The notes under the pieces are model-generated. The model had not been told where the DNA came from and did not search any database. It saw only the letters and a list, made by a program, of their open reading frames with translations. Shown here one piece after another: positions 15,263 through 24,117 of a stretch of DNA of 34,675 bases (positions are counted from its first letter, which is position 1; each line of letters opens with the position of its first letter). Source of the stretch: F23-D06 sp947165685 (GTDB taxonomy: Bacteria > Bacteroidota > Bacteroidia > Bacteroidales > WCHB1-69); contig CAMVBK010000034.1 of NCBI GenBank assembly GCA_947165685.1, forward strand, positions 1 to 34,675, given 5' to 3'. A program made the translations under genes and the position numbers.

Positions 15263-16312
15263 ATGATGAACGAACATCTATCTTCGGCAATCCTGCCTCG
15301 CAGCAGAAAATCCCGCGCCCGGTATCGGGTGGCGGTAATTGGCAGTGGGAGCTGGGCGACGGCGATTGTCAAGATCATATCGGTGAATCTGGAGCACATT
15401 CATTGGTGGGTAAGGCAGGAGGAAGTGGCGGAAAGCATCATGAAATACGGGCACAATCCCAAATATTTAAGCTCTGTCTTCATCAATCCGGAAGATGTGA
15501 AAGTGAGCGCCGACATCCGCAGCACAGTGGCGCGAGCGGACTACGTCATCATCGTCACCCCCTCGGCCTACCTGCACAAGACCCTGGAACCGCTTAAACG
15601 CTCTCAACTCTCGAAAAAAAAGATTATCCTGGCGGTGAAGGGCATCGTTCCTGAGACCATGCAGCTGATCAGCGACTATATGCAATCGCAGTTTAAAGTG
15701 CCTTTGGATCAGCTCTGTATTATCAGCGGGCCATCCCACGCCGAGGAGATTGCCCAAGAAAAGTTCACCTTCCTGACCGCCGCCTCCACCAACACAGAAC
15801 TGGCCGAAACCGTGGCCAAATTCTTCACCACCCGCTACTGCCGAACCTCCGTCTCCAACGATGTGATGGGCGCGGAGCTCGCCATCGTCCTCAAAAACAT
15901 CTACGCCCTCGGCGCAGGCATCTACAGCGGACTCGGCTATGGCGACAACTTCATCGCCGCCTACGTGGCCAACTGCGTGAAGGAAATGAAATACTTTGTG
16001 TCTCAGGTCTATCCCAACGAAAACCGGCACATTTCCGACTCCGTCTATCTCGGCGACCTTTTGGTGACAGCCTACTCCACCTTCAGTCGAAACCGCCTAT
16101 TCGGCATTATGATCGGGCACGGCCTCTCTGTACGGGTGTCGCTGCTGGAATTACGCATGGTGTCAGAAGGTTACACCGCCTGCCGCTGCGTGCACGAAAT
16201 CAACAAGAAAATCGGCGCCGACATCCCCATCGTCGAGACCATCTACGGCATCCTGTACGAAAACAACAACGTCTCTTCCGAGATGAAGCGCATCGCTGAA
16301 CATTTTGTGTGA
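15263..16312 (+). CDS. gpsA: NAD(P)-dependent glycerol-3-phosphate dehydrogenase
   Basis: Reduces dihydroxyacetone phosphate to sn-glycerol 3-phosphate for phospholipid synthesis. The 349 aa protein has a ~20 residue basic N-terminal extension, then RVAVIGSGSWATA (the GxGxxA nucleotide-binding loop, residues ~27-34), VIIVTPSAYL, ILAVKGIVPE (Lys126), IISGPSHAEEIAQ, and the catalytic-lysine helix ELAIVLKNIYALGAG (Lys211). Late motifs LGDLLVTAYSTFSRNRLFG and VSEGYTA are typical. MM at the start leaves a one-codon ambiguity. Its stop TGA overlaps the ATG of the FemAB-like gene (TGATG), so the two are coupled. Confidence 0.95.
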   Translation: MMNEHLSSAILPRSRKSRARYRVAVIGSGSWATAIVKIISVNLEHIHWWVRQEEVAESIMKYGHNPKYLSSVFINPEDVKVSADIRSTVARADYVIIVTPSAYLHKTLEPLKRSQLSKKKIILAVKGIVPETMQLISDYMQSQFKVPLDQLCIISGPSHAEEIAQEKFTFLTAASTNTELAETVAKFFTTRYCRTSVSNDVMGAELAIVLKNIYALGAGIYSGLGYGDNFIAAYVANCVKEMKYFVSQVYPNENRHISDSVYLGDLLVTAYSTFSRNRLFGIMIGHGLSVRVSLLELRMVSEGYTACRCVHEINKKIGADIPIVETIYGILYENNNVSSEMKRIAEHFV

Positions 16313-17256
16313 TGATCCATTTCTTGAACCATTCCGAAATCGATCCCGAAAAATGGAATTTGGCAATACGTAACAGTTTGTCAACAAATGTTTTAACAGA
16401 ATTTGAACCGCTATCCCTGCTCACAAGCGGCGACACATGGCATGCCTTGGTTGAAGACGACTACAATATTGTGATGCCACTTCCAACACGCAAAAAAGGA
16501 GTGTTAAAATATGTTTACACGCCATTCTTTCTGCCGCAGATGGGCATCTTTTATAGACAGGATATCCGACCGTCTGTTTATGAACGCTTCCTTGAAGAAA
16601 TCTCCAAACACTATGTGCTGGCCGATTTGTTGATGAACGAGCAAAACGCCTTTGATTGTGAGGAATTACAATTCCCACCGTATTTTGTCTCCTACTCATT
16701 GTCTCTACACCTTCCCTATAATGAGTTATATAGTAATTTCCATGAGAACACAAGGCGCAACATCAAGGCGGCACAGAAACAGCAAAGCCGTATAACGGTG
16801 CAGGAAGAGAAGATAGCGGATATTATTGCTCTTTTCCGAACAAATAAGGGTTTGGAAGAATCGGTACATTTCCAGGAAAGCGATTACGCAAGATTACAGC
16901 ACGTAGCTGATTATTTATTGGAACACAATCTGTTAGATGTTTACGGTGTACGTACTGCACAAAACGAATTGGCCGCAGGTGCCTTGTTCGTAAAAGACGG
17001 GAAACGCCGCTGGTTCTGGTTTTCCGGCCGCGACAACAATCTTTCAAAAGGAAGACCCATGTTCCTGCTGCTCGACACCTACATCCGCGACCATGCAGAG
17101 TCGGACCTTTGCCTCGACTTCAACGGTTCCTCCAATCCGAATGTGGCGAGAATGTACCAAGGCTTTGGCGGCGCATTGCTCACCATCCCATTCATTCGGC
17201 AATTTAAGAACCGGTTCTGGAAGACAGTGTTGTCGCCGAAGCTGTCAAAACTTTAA
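16312..17256 (+). CDS. FemAB/GNAT-like acyltransferase (Acetyltransf_6 type)
   Basis: A 314 aa cytoplasmic protein of the double-GNAT FemAB-related superfamily. The pointer is FHENTRRNIKAAQKQ, the 'RRNI+.A' helix typical of these proteins, followed by a C-terminal acyltransferase half: YGVRTAQNELAAGALFVKDGKRRWFWFSG, GRPMFLLLDTYIRDHAES and LDFNGSSNPNVARMYQGFGG, the motif where such enzymes bind the acyl donor. FemAB members attach amino acids from aminoacyl-tRNA to cell-wall or lipid precursors; the acceptor here is unknown. Start ATG 16312 overlaps the gpsA stop; a GTG three bases earlier is an alternative. Visibly less GC-rich than gpsA. Confidence 0.78.
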   Translation: MIHFLNHSEIDPEKWNLAIRNSLSTNVLTEFEPLSLLTSGDTWHALVEDDYNIVMPLPTRKKGVLKYVYTPFFLPQMGIFYRQDIRPSVYERFLEEISKHYVLADLLMNEQNAFDCEELQFPPYFVSYSLSLHLPYNELYSNFHENTRRNIKAAQKQQSRITVQEEKIADIIALFRTNKGLEESVHFQESDYARLQHVADYLLEHNLLDVYGVRTAQNELAAGALFVKDGKRRWFWFSGRDNNLSKGRPMFLLLDTYIRDHAESDLCLDFNGSSNPNVARMYQGFGGALLTIPFIRQFKNRFWKTVLSPKLSKL

Positions 17257-17311
17257 CCTACATTAATATATACCAAACCGTCGTTGAAAAACTCTTTCCG
17301 ACAACTGCTTG

Positions 17312-18229
17312 TTAGCTCAAGGCTTTCTCTCTCAGCGAGTTGAAACCATCGCCCAACGTTTCAGAGGCATCGAGTATGGTGACGAAGGCATTGGCATCAA
17401 TTTCGTGGACGAAATGGATGAGAATAGGCAATTGCTTGCGGGAGATTGACGTAAAGATAATCTTTTTCTCATCGTGGTTATACATGCCTTCCCCATTGAG
17501 ATAGGTGCCTCCGCGGTCAAGTTCATTGAAGATTCGCTGGCGTATTTCCTCGTACTTTTCAGAAATAATCAGCACCGCCTTATTCGAGTGGAAACCGGCG
17601 ATGACTTTGTCCATCACCACACCAGTCACGTAAATCACTAACCAAGAATAGAGCGGAATGGTCCAGTCTTTGAAAGCGGCCAAAGCGATAAGCACGATGG
17701 TAGAGTCCACGAAAATAAGCAACGTGCCCAACGGGATATGTTTGATGTATTTGCCCAAAATCATGGCGATGATATCGGTTCCACCGGACGTGGCACGGGT
17801 CTTGAAGATCAGTCCCAGTCCGATTCCGATAATCACGCCGCCGAAGAGTGCCAGAATAAAGGTGGCGGAAGGGTCTGGAACCATAGGATTCCCAGGCAGC
17901 GAGATAAGCGGCTCATAGCCATAAACTCTTTCCCACAGCGAAATGAAAGCAGGCAGCGACACCACTCCCACCAGCGTTTTCATGCCAAAGCGCGGCCCGA
18001 GCCACAATGTCCCAATCAATAACAACGGCAAGTCTAAACAGATGCCCGACAGACCGATAGGGAAATTGAAGACATGGTGAAGGATGATGGCAATGCCATA
18101 TACCCCGCCAGGCGCCAGCTTCAACGGCGATATGAAAACCACAAAACCGATGGACATGATGAAAGTGCCCAACAAAATCAACGCATAAGTCTTGACTATT
18201 TCCTTTCCTTTTTCGCGTGTCAACTCCAT
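17312..18229 (-). CDS. YitT-family membrane protein (DUF161 + DUF2179)
   Basis: A 305 aa integral membrane protein. Residues ~12-205 contain five to six hydrophobic helices with the DUF161 features SPLKLAPGGVYGIAIILHH, PLLLIGTLWLGPRFGMKT and TRATSGGTDIIAMIL. The C-terminal ~90 residues form the cytoplasmic DUF2179 domain: NKAVLIISEKYEEIRQRIFNEL, the RGGTYLNGEGMY element, and KKIIFTSISRKQLPIL. The family is widespread; its transport substrate is not established. It is convergent with the FemAB-like gene (55-base gap without a good terminator) and has its own -7 box upstream. Confidence 0.92.
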   Translation of the reverse strand: MELTREKGKEIVKTYALILLGTFIMSIGFVVFISPLKLAPGGVYGIAIILHHVFNFPIGLSGICLDLPLLLIGTLWLGPRFGMKTLVGVVSLPAFISLWERVYGYEPLISLPGNPMVPDPSATFILALFGGVIIGIGLGLIFKTRATSGGTDIIAMILGKYIKHIPLGTLLIFVDSTIVLIALAAFKDWTIPLYSWLVIYVTGVVMDKVIAGFHSNKAVLIISEKYEEIRQRIFNELDRGGTYLNGEGMYNHDEKKIIFTSISRKQLPILIHFVHEIDANAFVTILDASETLGDGFNSLREKALS

Positions 18230-18300
18230 TTCTACAGGTTGTTAAAAAAAATATGGAACGATTCCCCTGCCATGGAGAATACTGCTCTTCCAGTTGGCGG

Positions 18301-18308
18301 CAAAAATA
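18301..18308 (-). promoter_or_regulatory. -7 box TATTTTTG for the YitT gene
   Basis: TAnnTTTG match on the minus strand, 72 bases upstream of the YitT start, in the gap after the small basic-protein gene. Confidence 0.55.
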
Positions 18309-18335
18309 ATAAAATTATCAAGACCATAAACAGTC

Positions 18336-18587
18336 TTACAACAGTCTGTTGCGACCGCCGCTTTTCCTTCTCAGCCTTTTCTTTCGCGGCCTCCTCACCT
18401 GCCGATAATGTCTAATGTTGTACCCGAGACTCTCTTCGCGAAGTTCGGAAATGAATTCCGACTCAAGCGGATATGCGCTTTTCTCCTCGGGATGTCGCAA
18501 AATACACACCAGCGGCCTGCCGACCCATTCCTGTGGCAAGCAGATGGTCATCGTGTCTTTTTGGGGTGTTATAATCAACTTTTTCAT
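18336..18587 (-). CDS. Small basic hypothetical protein with antitoxin-like N-terminus
   Basis: An 83 aa protein starting MKKLIITPQKDTMTICLPQEWVGRPL: two short strands with an 'LPqewvG+p' motif, reminiscent of small antitoxin-like proteins of Bacteroidota and Cyanobacteria that begin 'MK.iiitp..d.i.i.lP.e..Gk.v'. The last 22 residues are extremely basic (RQVRRPRKKRLRRKSGGRNR), unlike those relatives, and may bind nucleic acid. No toxin gene (PIN, RelE) is next to it. The frame is open upstream to 18827, but those residues are low-complexity Asn/Lys/Phe and unlikely to be protein. Real gene probable; function unknown. Confidence 0.6.
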   Translation of the reverse strand: MKKLIITPQKDTMTICLPQEWVGRPLVCILRHPEEKSAYPLESEFISELREESLGYNIRHYRQVRRPRKKRLRRKSGGRNRLL

Positions 18588-18893
18588 CGCTTTGGATTTT
18601 TGGTGAGATTCTCTGTTGTTGAACTGTTTTGCTTGAAAATGACTGTTTCCGTCACTTTTTTTGCAAAATCGAAAATGATTTTGTATTTGCCGATTTTTAT
18701 TTTTAACATACTTATAATCAATTAGATGATAGGCAAATATAAATAATTTCATCCAAAAATCATTCGGAATCTTCTTTTTTTGAAAAAAATTATAAATCGC
18801 TGGAAATAAGGCGATTATAAAACGCAAAAAAAATTATCGGAAAACCTCCTATTATTCCAAAAAAAGTGTATTTTTGCAGCCTCAAAAAAAGGA
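18588..18893. other. AT-rich 306-base gap with hairpin and candidate promoters
   Basis: Very AT-rich. CAAAATC (18664-18670) and GATTTTG (18677-18683) make a perfect seven-pair hairpin with a six-base loop. A minus-strand -7 box TATATTTG lies at 18741-18734, 147 bases before the small gene, which would give it a long leader containing that hairpin. The plus-strand -7 box of the tRNA gene is at 18869-18876. No further gene seen. Confidence 0.5.
18869..18876 (+). promoter_or_regulatory. -7 box TATTTTTG for tRNA-Lys
   Basis: TAnnTTTG match 17 bases upstream of the tRNA 5' end. Confidence 0.65.
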
Positions 18894-18966
18894 GTTTCAG
18901 TAGCTCAGCAGGTAGAGCACATCCCTTTTAAGGATGGGGTCCTGGGTTCGAGCCCCAGCTGGAACA
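18894..18966 (+). tRNA. tRNA-Lys, anticodon UUU
   Basis: A complete cloverleaf can be drawn: acceptor GTTTCAG / CTGGAAC with one G-U pair, D arm GCTC...GAGC, anticodon stem CATCC / GGATG with loop CTTTTAA (anticodon TTT at 18927-18929), and T arm CTGGG-TTCGAGC-CCCAG, discriminator A at 18966. The 3' CCA is not encoded. It stands alone between its own -7 box and a terminator. Confidence 0.97.
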
Positions 18967-18968
18967 CG

Positions 18969-19001
18969 AAAGGCAAGAACGACTGTTCCTGCCTTTTTTT
19001 T
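18969..19001. terminator. Intrinsic terminator after tRNA-Lys
   Basis: AAAGGCA (18969-18975) pairs with TGCCTTT (18990-18996), with an inner GAAC/GTTC stem around GACT and a following T tract to 19001. It overlaps the stop of the convergent dnaG gene at 19000 by two bases and can serve both directions. Confidence 0.88.
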
Positions 19002-21015
19002 ATCGGCTTACCACCCGATTCAAACGCTGGGAAATAATCTTTTTCAATTGGAGCACTCGATTGAGCTGATTCATGGCAAGTGCCATGTCTTCATCTTCCA
19101 AATTTTTGTTTTCCAGTATTTTACGAATAATAGCAGCATCGTTTTCCAATATTCGCATCTTCAGCGTCAACAACACGTCCTGAACATGGTTCTGCAGCGT
19201 GCGCAAGTTGTTGCGCGCGGTGTGCGTGTGAATGTCGTATTTGTTTTTCCACCGCTCGCTGAAGCGCGGCTCCACAGGGATGTTACGGATGATAAAATCA
19301 CTGACCTGTGGATCGTCAAGCAAGGTGAAATTTCGGATGATCTGATCCTGGTTCCGAATATAGGAGGCCCATGCCACGTACTTCTCAAAAACTTTCTCCA
19401 ACAATGGGTAATGAAAACGCATGTCTTCCCTCTGCATTTCGTTACATATATATTGATCGACACGCAACTCCTCTGTTTCGCCTTCCCCGTTTTGACCGCT
19501 GCCGTAAATCATATAGTTTCCATAGTTGAGCATCAGCAGAATGACCGCTTTCTCCGCCTCGAACAACAAATCAGTCGTTTGTTTCGGGATTTCCGGATGC
19601 TTTTTGATCTCGATAAGGTCAGGGATGTCGGACTGCCCCTCCTGTTTGAACTCCGGATTCGGCCCCAGCTGCTGCTGTTGAGCTACACGACTCTGCGCTT
19701 TCGTCTTGTCCCAAACAAATTTGCGCAGGTTGAGGTTAAGGTCTTCCTCCGACAAGTCGAAAAGCCGTGCACATTCTTTCACGTAAAACGCCCGTTCAAT
19801 GTTGTCTTTCACGCAACTGATGGAACGCAAAATCTCGTTCACCATGGAGGCACGCTTGATGGGATCGTTGCCTGCATCCTTTGACAAAATGTCCGCCTTG
19901 AATAGCAGGAAGTCTTTGGATTCTTTAGACAGGTATTCCTGCAACTCACTGTCCCTGTGTTTTTTAGCGAACGAGTCCGGATCTTCGCCGTCAGGGAGCA
20001 AGCAAACACGGATTTTCAAGCCCTGCTCCAGCAGCATATCGATGCCGCGCATGGAAGCTTTGATGCCCGCCATGTCGCCATCGTAAAGCACGGTGATGTT
20101 CTGCGTACGCTTGGTAATCATGCGTATCTGCCCCTGCGTGAGCGAGGTGCCCGAAGAGGCCACCACATTCTCCACCCCCGACTCGTGCATGGAAATCACG
20201 TCGGTATAACCCTCCACCAAATAGACATTCTGCTGTTTGTGGATGGCATTTTTGGCGAAAAAGATGCCATAGAGCGTGTCGCTTTTGTGATAAATGGTAT
20301 TTTCGCGAGAATTGACGTATTTTCGCGGATCCTTGCCGTCCTTCTTCAAAATACGACCCCCGAAGCCGATTACCTTGCCCGCATCGTTATGAATGGGGAA
20401 AATCACGCGGCCGCGATAAATATCATACAATTTTCCGTTCTGCGACTTGCCTGTCAGCCCCAGCTCAATCAGATATTCCTCTTTGAAACCTTTGCCTAAG
20501 GCCGCCTTGGTGAAGTTGTCCCACCCATCCGGACAATAACCGAGGCCGAACTTGTCGATGGTGGCGTCCTTGAAGCCGCGCTCCTTGAGGTAGGCCATGC
20601 CCATAAGTTTGCCCTCTTCGGTGTTGCGCAACTGATCCATGAAGTACTTCTGCGCAAACTCATTGACAACCAGCAAACTTTCACGCAAAGTCCGCTGTTT
20701 GCGCTCTTCGTCACTCTCGTTGCGCTCATATTCTAACGGAATGCCATATTTCTTAGCCAAATATTCGATGGCTTCGGGATACGACATCTTCTCATGCTCC
20801 ATAAGGAATTTGACCGGGTTGCCGGCCGCGTCGCACACGAAGCATTTGTAGATGCCGAGGCGCGGGCTCACGTGCATGGATGGATTCTTGTCGTCATGAA
20901 ACGGGCAGATACCCACATAGTCCTGGCCCTGTTTGCGCAGGGAGACAAAGTCGCCGACCACCTCTTCGATGCGGACAGCGGCCATCACACTGTCTATGGA
21001 CTTCTGCTTAATCAT
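19000..21015 (-). CDS. dnaG: DNA primase
   Basis: Synthesises RNA primers for replication. The 671 aa protein has an N-terminal CHC2 zinc-binding domain (Cys37, His40, Cys58, Cys61 within CPFHDDKNPSMHVSPRLG...CFVC), then the RNA-polymerase core with GYCPDGWDNF and GRVIFPIHND, and the TOPRIM fold with VYLVEGYTDVISMHESG and the metal-binding VLYDGDMAGIKAS. The C-terminal ~220 residues should be the helicase-binding domain; a Gln-rich linker (RVAQQQQLGPNPEFKQEGQ) precedes it. Start ATG 21015 is three bases after the ctpA stop, so it is the second gene of a ctpA-dnaG operon. Confidence 0.97.
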   Translation of the reverse strand: MIKQKSIDSVMAAVRIEEVVGDFVSLRKQGQDYVGICPFHDDKNPSMHVSPRLGIYKCFVCDAAGNPVKFLMEHEKMSYPEAIEYLAKKYGIPLEYERNESDEERKQRTLRESLLVVNEFAQKYFMDQLRNTEEGKLMGMAYLKERGFKDATIDKFGLGYCPDGWDNFTKAALGKGFKEEYLIELGLTGKSQNGKLYDIYRGRVIFPIHNDAGKVIGFGGRILKKDGKDPRKYVNSRENTIYHKSDTLYGIFFAKNAIHKQQNVYLVEGYTDVISMHESGVENVVASSGTSLTQGQIRMITKRTQNITVLYDGDMAGIKASMRGIDMLLEQGLKIRVCLLPDGEDPDSFAKKHRDSELQEYLSKESKDFLLFKADILSKDAGNDPIKRASMVNEILRSISCVKDNIERAFYVKECARLFDLSEEDLNLNLRKFVWDKTKAQSRVAQQQQLGPNPEFKQEGQSDIPDLIEIKKHPEIPKQTTDLLFEAEKAVILLMLNYGNYMIYGSGQNGEGETEELRVDQYICNEMQREDMRFHYPLLEKVFEKYVAWASYIRNQDQIIRNFTLLDDPQVSDFIIRNIPVEPRFSERWKNKYDIHTHTARNNLRTLQNHVQDVLLTLKMRILENDAAIIRKILENKNLEDEDMALAMNQLNRVLQLKKIISQRLNRVVSR

Positions 21016-21018
21016 GGC

Positions 21019-22782
21019 CTATTTCCCGAATTCCACCTTGTATTTCTTGAAAATTTTCTTGTTGTGCATGATATCAACAGCTTTCTGGAATGTGTCGTCG
21101 CTCTCCAAGAAGACCCGGTAGGCGTCACCGTAGCCGTAGAGTCCGCGCGCGATTTCAAACCGCAAATACTCCTTGATGAACTCGGCAGCATGTTCCTCGT
21201 TGCGCAAATGCTGCATTTCGGCGTATGTCTTGTTGATATAATTGGTGAACATCGTGTCGAAGCTCTGCTGGTTGAAATCCTCCGCATTCTTATACAGCGA
21301 GTCTAGCTTGGCCTTGTTCTCCTTGATGAAAGCATTGGCATAGTCGCTGAAGACGAACGAGGCTTTGTCGCTCACGCCCTCTTCCTTGGCAAAATCCATG
21401 AATTCCTTGTAAAAACCATCGGAAATCTTGTAGTTTTTCTGGAAGTCCTCGAATTTCGGATATTGTTTCAACAATGTTTCCCGATTGTTTTCTAAATAAT
21501 CGACGGCAAAATTGCCGAAAACGCCTTTCCGCACGATTTCGTTGAAGAGCGTGGAATATTTGGTGGTATCCAAAGGGATGAAAATGTCGGGCATGATGCC
21601 GCCGCCGCCATAAACCACGCGGCCTTTGGGCGTTTTATATTTCAGGGAATCCGGGAACTTGATGTTGTCGGCAGTGTAGTATTCCCCGTTGTTGGCACGG
21701 GTCTGCAAATCTTTGAAATAGGCGTCCAGCCCGTCGTCGTAGGGCTTTTGGATGCAACGGCCGGTAGGCGTGTAGTAATGGGAGATGGTCAGTCGCACCT
21801 CAGACTGGTCAATCAAACGTAAAGGTTTCTGTACCAATCCTTTGCCGAATGTTCTGCGTCCGATGATAAGGCCGCGGTCCCAGTCTTGGATGCAGCCGGA
21901 GGTGATTTCGGAGGCAGAAGCGGAGTTTTCATCCACCAGCACAATCAGCCGGCCTTCCTCGAAAAGGCCTTCCTCGGAAGAATAGTATTTCTCGCCGGTC
22001 TTGCGGAAATTGTCGGTATATACAATCATGCGCTTGCCAGAGATGAACTGGTCACAGATTTCGAAGGCCACGTTGAGGTATCCGCCGCCGTTGCCGCGCA
22101 GGTCGAGAATCAGGTTGCGCATACCCTGGTCTTTCAGGTTGCGGATAGCCTTTCTCAGCTCCGTGGTGGAAGTGGCGGCAAAACGCTCCAGCTTGACATA
22201 ACCCGTGGTGGAATCGGCCATGAAACTGACGTTGATGCTATACATCGGGATAGCGCCGCGGGTGATGACGAAATCGATGGGTTCCTTCTTGCGACCGCGC
22301 ACCACGGAAACTTTTACTTTGGAGCCTTTCTTACCACGCAAGTGCTTGCGCACCCAGTCGTTGGTAATCTCCTTGCCCACCGCTACGGTGTCATCAACCT
22401 TCACAATCTTGTCTCCGGCCATCAATCCGACCTTTTCCGACGGTCCGTCGATGATGACCTCCATCACGTTGATGGTGTCCTTGATAAGCTGGAAGGTGAC
22501 GCCGATGCCGTCGAAAGAGCCTTGCAGCGGTTCCGTCATGGCTGCCACATCTTTGGAGGGAATATATGCCGTATGCGGGTCGAGTTCTTTGAGCATCTCG
22601 TCGATGGACCGGTCCACCAAAGGGTCGAAATCCACCGAATCCACATACATGGCGTTGATGGCATTGAGCAGCTGGTCCATCTTGGTTTTGTTTTGCTGGT
22701 AGTGTTTGTTCGGAGACTGTGCGAATAGCATCGTTCCCGACAGAAGCAATCCTAAAATAACGATTAAGATTCTATTTTTCAT
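21019..22782 (-). CDS. ctpA: C-terminal processing protease (S41 family, PDZ-containing)
   Basis: Periplasmic serine protease of the Tsp/CtpA family. The 587 aa protein has a signal peptide (ILIVILGLLLSGTMLFAQ), a helical N-terminal part with DPHTAYIP, a PDZ domain at about residues 85-175 (GIGVTFQL, SEKVGLMAGDKIVKVDD), and the S41 catalytic core: LILDLRGNGGG, the nucleophile Ser289 in DENSASASEI and Lys314 in GRRTFGKGLVQ, spaced 25 residues as in other CtpA proteins. A C-terminal extension of about 200 residues is common in Bacteroidota homologues. Transcribed from the dyad promoter at 22823-22860 and followed by dnaG. Confidence 0.95.
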   Translation of the reverse strand: MKNRILIVILGLLLSGTMLFAQSPNKHYQQNKTKMDQLLNAINAMYVDSVDFDPLVDRSIDEMLKELDPHTAYIPSKDVAAMTEPLQGSFDGIGVTFQLIKDTINVMEVIIDGPSEKVGLMAGDKIVKVDDTVAVGKEITNDWVRKHLRGKKGSKVKVSVVRGRKKEPIDFVITRGAIPMYSINVSFMADSTTGYVKLERFAATSTTELRKAIRNLKDQGMRNLILDLRGNGGGYLNVAFEICDQFISGKRMIVYTDNFRKTGEKYYSSEEGLFEEGRLIVLVDENSASASEITSGCIQDWDRGLIIGRRTFGKGLVQKPLRLIDQSEVRLTISHYYTPTGRCIQKPYDDGLDAYFKDLQTRANNGEYYTADNIKFPDSLKYKTPKGRVVYGGGGIMPDIFIPLDTTKYSTLFNEIVRKGVFGNFAVDYLENNRETLLKQYPKFEDFQKNYKISDGFYKEFMDFAKEEGVSDKASFVFSDYANAFIKENKAKLDSLYKNAEDFNQQSFDTMFTNYINKTYAEMQHLRNEEHAAEFIKEYLRFEIARGLYGYGDAYRVFLESDDTFQKAVDIMHNKKIFKKYKVEFGK

Positions 22783-22822
22783 TGGGTTATAGGTTTATTA
22801 TATTCAAATTTGACAAAAGGCG

Positions 22823-22860
22823 GCAAAGATACGATTTTTTTAGAAAAAATGTATCTTTGC
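22823..22860. promoter_or_regulatory. Near-perfect 38-base dyad carrying two divergent -7 boxes
   Basis: GCAAAGATAC (22823-22832), G, ATTTTTT (22834-22840), TAG, AAAAAAT (22844-22850), GTATCTTTGC (22851-22860): an inverted repeat interrupted only by one extra G. The arms contain a minus-strand TATCTTTG (22831-22824) for ctpA-dnaG and a plus-strand TATCTTTG (22852-22859) for the secreted gene at 22885. Each promoter's -33 region coincides with the other's -7 box, so the two may exclude each other. Confidence 0.8.
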
Positions 22861-22884
22861 GGCACCCTTTTAAATCATCGCGTT

Positions 22885-24117
22885 ATGAAGAAGTTATACA
22901 TCGTTACCGCCATTGTCCTGTGGTGCTTCGCGAAGGTTGTGGAGGCGCAGAACATGTATCGGAACTATCAGTCAACCGCAGTTCAAAAGCCCGAGAGCGC
23001 CGTTTCGGTGGTACACAGCAACGGGTATGTCTATTATTTCCAGTCACAAAGAGGATATCTTTCTGTTTCCGAACAAGATTCCTATTATTTGAACCCGACG
23101 GGAAATGATAATGCATTTGGTATGACACAAAACGCGACAACTCCGGACTTTATCCTACAAGGTGGGTTCGAGGATTTCAACGGGGATTTCTTTCTTTACG
23201 GGTACGACAAGTCTTTTAACGACTGCCCCGCCTTTGGTATCGTAAGCGGCGATTTGCAGACTTTCAAGTACTTTTACTTAAATTCCACAGGCAACAATAA
23301 TGTTTCTTTCACCCAGGGATGCTGGGGAAAGGATTGTCTCTCACTTCTGGAGTTTTATATATTGGTGCGCAGCGACGGTCAGCTTTGCGCCGTCGCTCCG
23401 TCAAATCCGACAAATCCGACAAATGTCAAACCTGATGTCAACAAGCGATACACGGATATTCTTTGGGATGACCTGCATGGCTGTTTTATTGCGGCAGGAT
23501 CCAACTGCAATGGCATTTCTTGTTCGATGGCTCCTTTTTTGCAAGTGTTCACTTATGATTTATCCGCTCAAGTTTTTGTTACCGGGTTTTCTTACAAAGC
23601 GAACACCACCGTCAACGGCCTTGAAGAAGGGAAAGCTCTGCACGCAATCGTGGATCAGGATCATTTGGTTTTATACCAGGACTTGAATTATTTGGACTAT
23701 GATTATATATGGCTTACCAAGATAAAAGACTATTGGAACAGCAACTACGGGGTTGTGCAGAGTAGTTTTTCTGTGATTCCTGTCGGGAAACTGCATGCCA
23801 TTGACATGGTCTATGACAAATACCATGACCGTCTGAATTTTTTGGGGGAGTTGAATATATGCACGGGGCTAACCACGTTTCTGGCGCAAGTGGATGCCTC
23901 CACCTTGTCGGGAATGAAAATCGGACAATTGGACGGGGGCATGGCGGTTTCATCCTGCTGGGATGCTCTTCCGTTATTGAGTGGATACCCTCAAAGCCAA
24001 TATATTTACGGCAGTAATTTGACCATGCGGAATCTGACCGTGAACATCAATTCTCCATGTGTGCCAGTGCTGATTTCAGGTACGAATGGCACAACACACA
24101 GTGTTTTATCTGCTTAA
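22885..24117 (+). CDS. Secreted protein of unknown function, probably frameshifted at its 3' end
   Basis: A 410 aa protein that I do not recognise. It begins with a signal peptide (KLYIVTAIVLWCFAKVVEAQ), so the start at 22885 was chosen over the open frame from 22810. The mature part is rich in aromatic and Gly/Asn residues with recurring 'F..G.f...Gdff.yGyd' segments, suggesting a beta-rich, perhaps propeller-like fold, and has a PSNPTNPTNVKP linker. The frame ends at 24117. In the +1 frame a clean stretch ending LLKATDAIENRIVKKVFIP then runs to a stop at 24167-24169, five bases before the next start, as expected of a tightly packed operon. This suggests a lost or gained base between 24074 and 24114. 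Confidence 0.7.
   Translation: MKKLYIVTAIVLWCFAKVVEAQNMYRNYQSTAVQKPESAVSVVHSNGYVYYFQSQRGYLSVSEQDSYYLNPTGNDNAFGMTQNATTPDFILQGGFEDFNGDFFLYGYDKSFNDCPAFGIVSGDLQTFKYFYLNSTGNNNVSFTQGCWGKDCLSLLEFYILVRSDGQLCAVAPSNPTNPTNVKPDVNKRYTDILWDDLHGCFIAAGSNCNGISCSMAPFLQVFTYDLSAQVFVTGFSYKANTTVNGLEEGKALHAIVDQDHLVLYQDLNYLDYDYIWLTKIKDYWNSNYGVVQSSFSVIPVGKLHAIDMVYDKYHDRLNFLGELNICTGLTTFLAQVDASTLSGMKIGQLDGGMAVSSCWDALPLLSGYPQSQYIYGSNLTMRNLTVNINSPCVPVLISGTNGTTHSVLSA

Noticed and set aside
15181..15399. Minus-strand 72-codon frame overlapping the gpsA start
   Set aside because: Covers the divergent promoter region and the gpsA coding start; no family resemblance.
18588..18827. N-terminal extension of the small basic protein to 163 aa
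   Set aside because: The added residues come from very AT-rich intergenic sequence and include a hairpin and a -7 box.
21886..22728. 280-codon plus-strand open frame
   Set aside because: Antisense to ctpA, with no signal peptide or known motif; the minus-strand protease has a complete active site.
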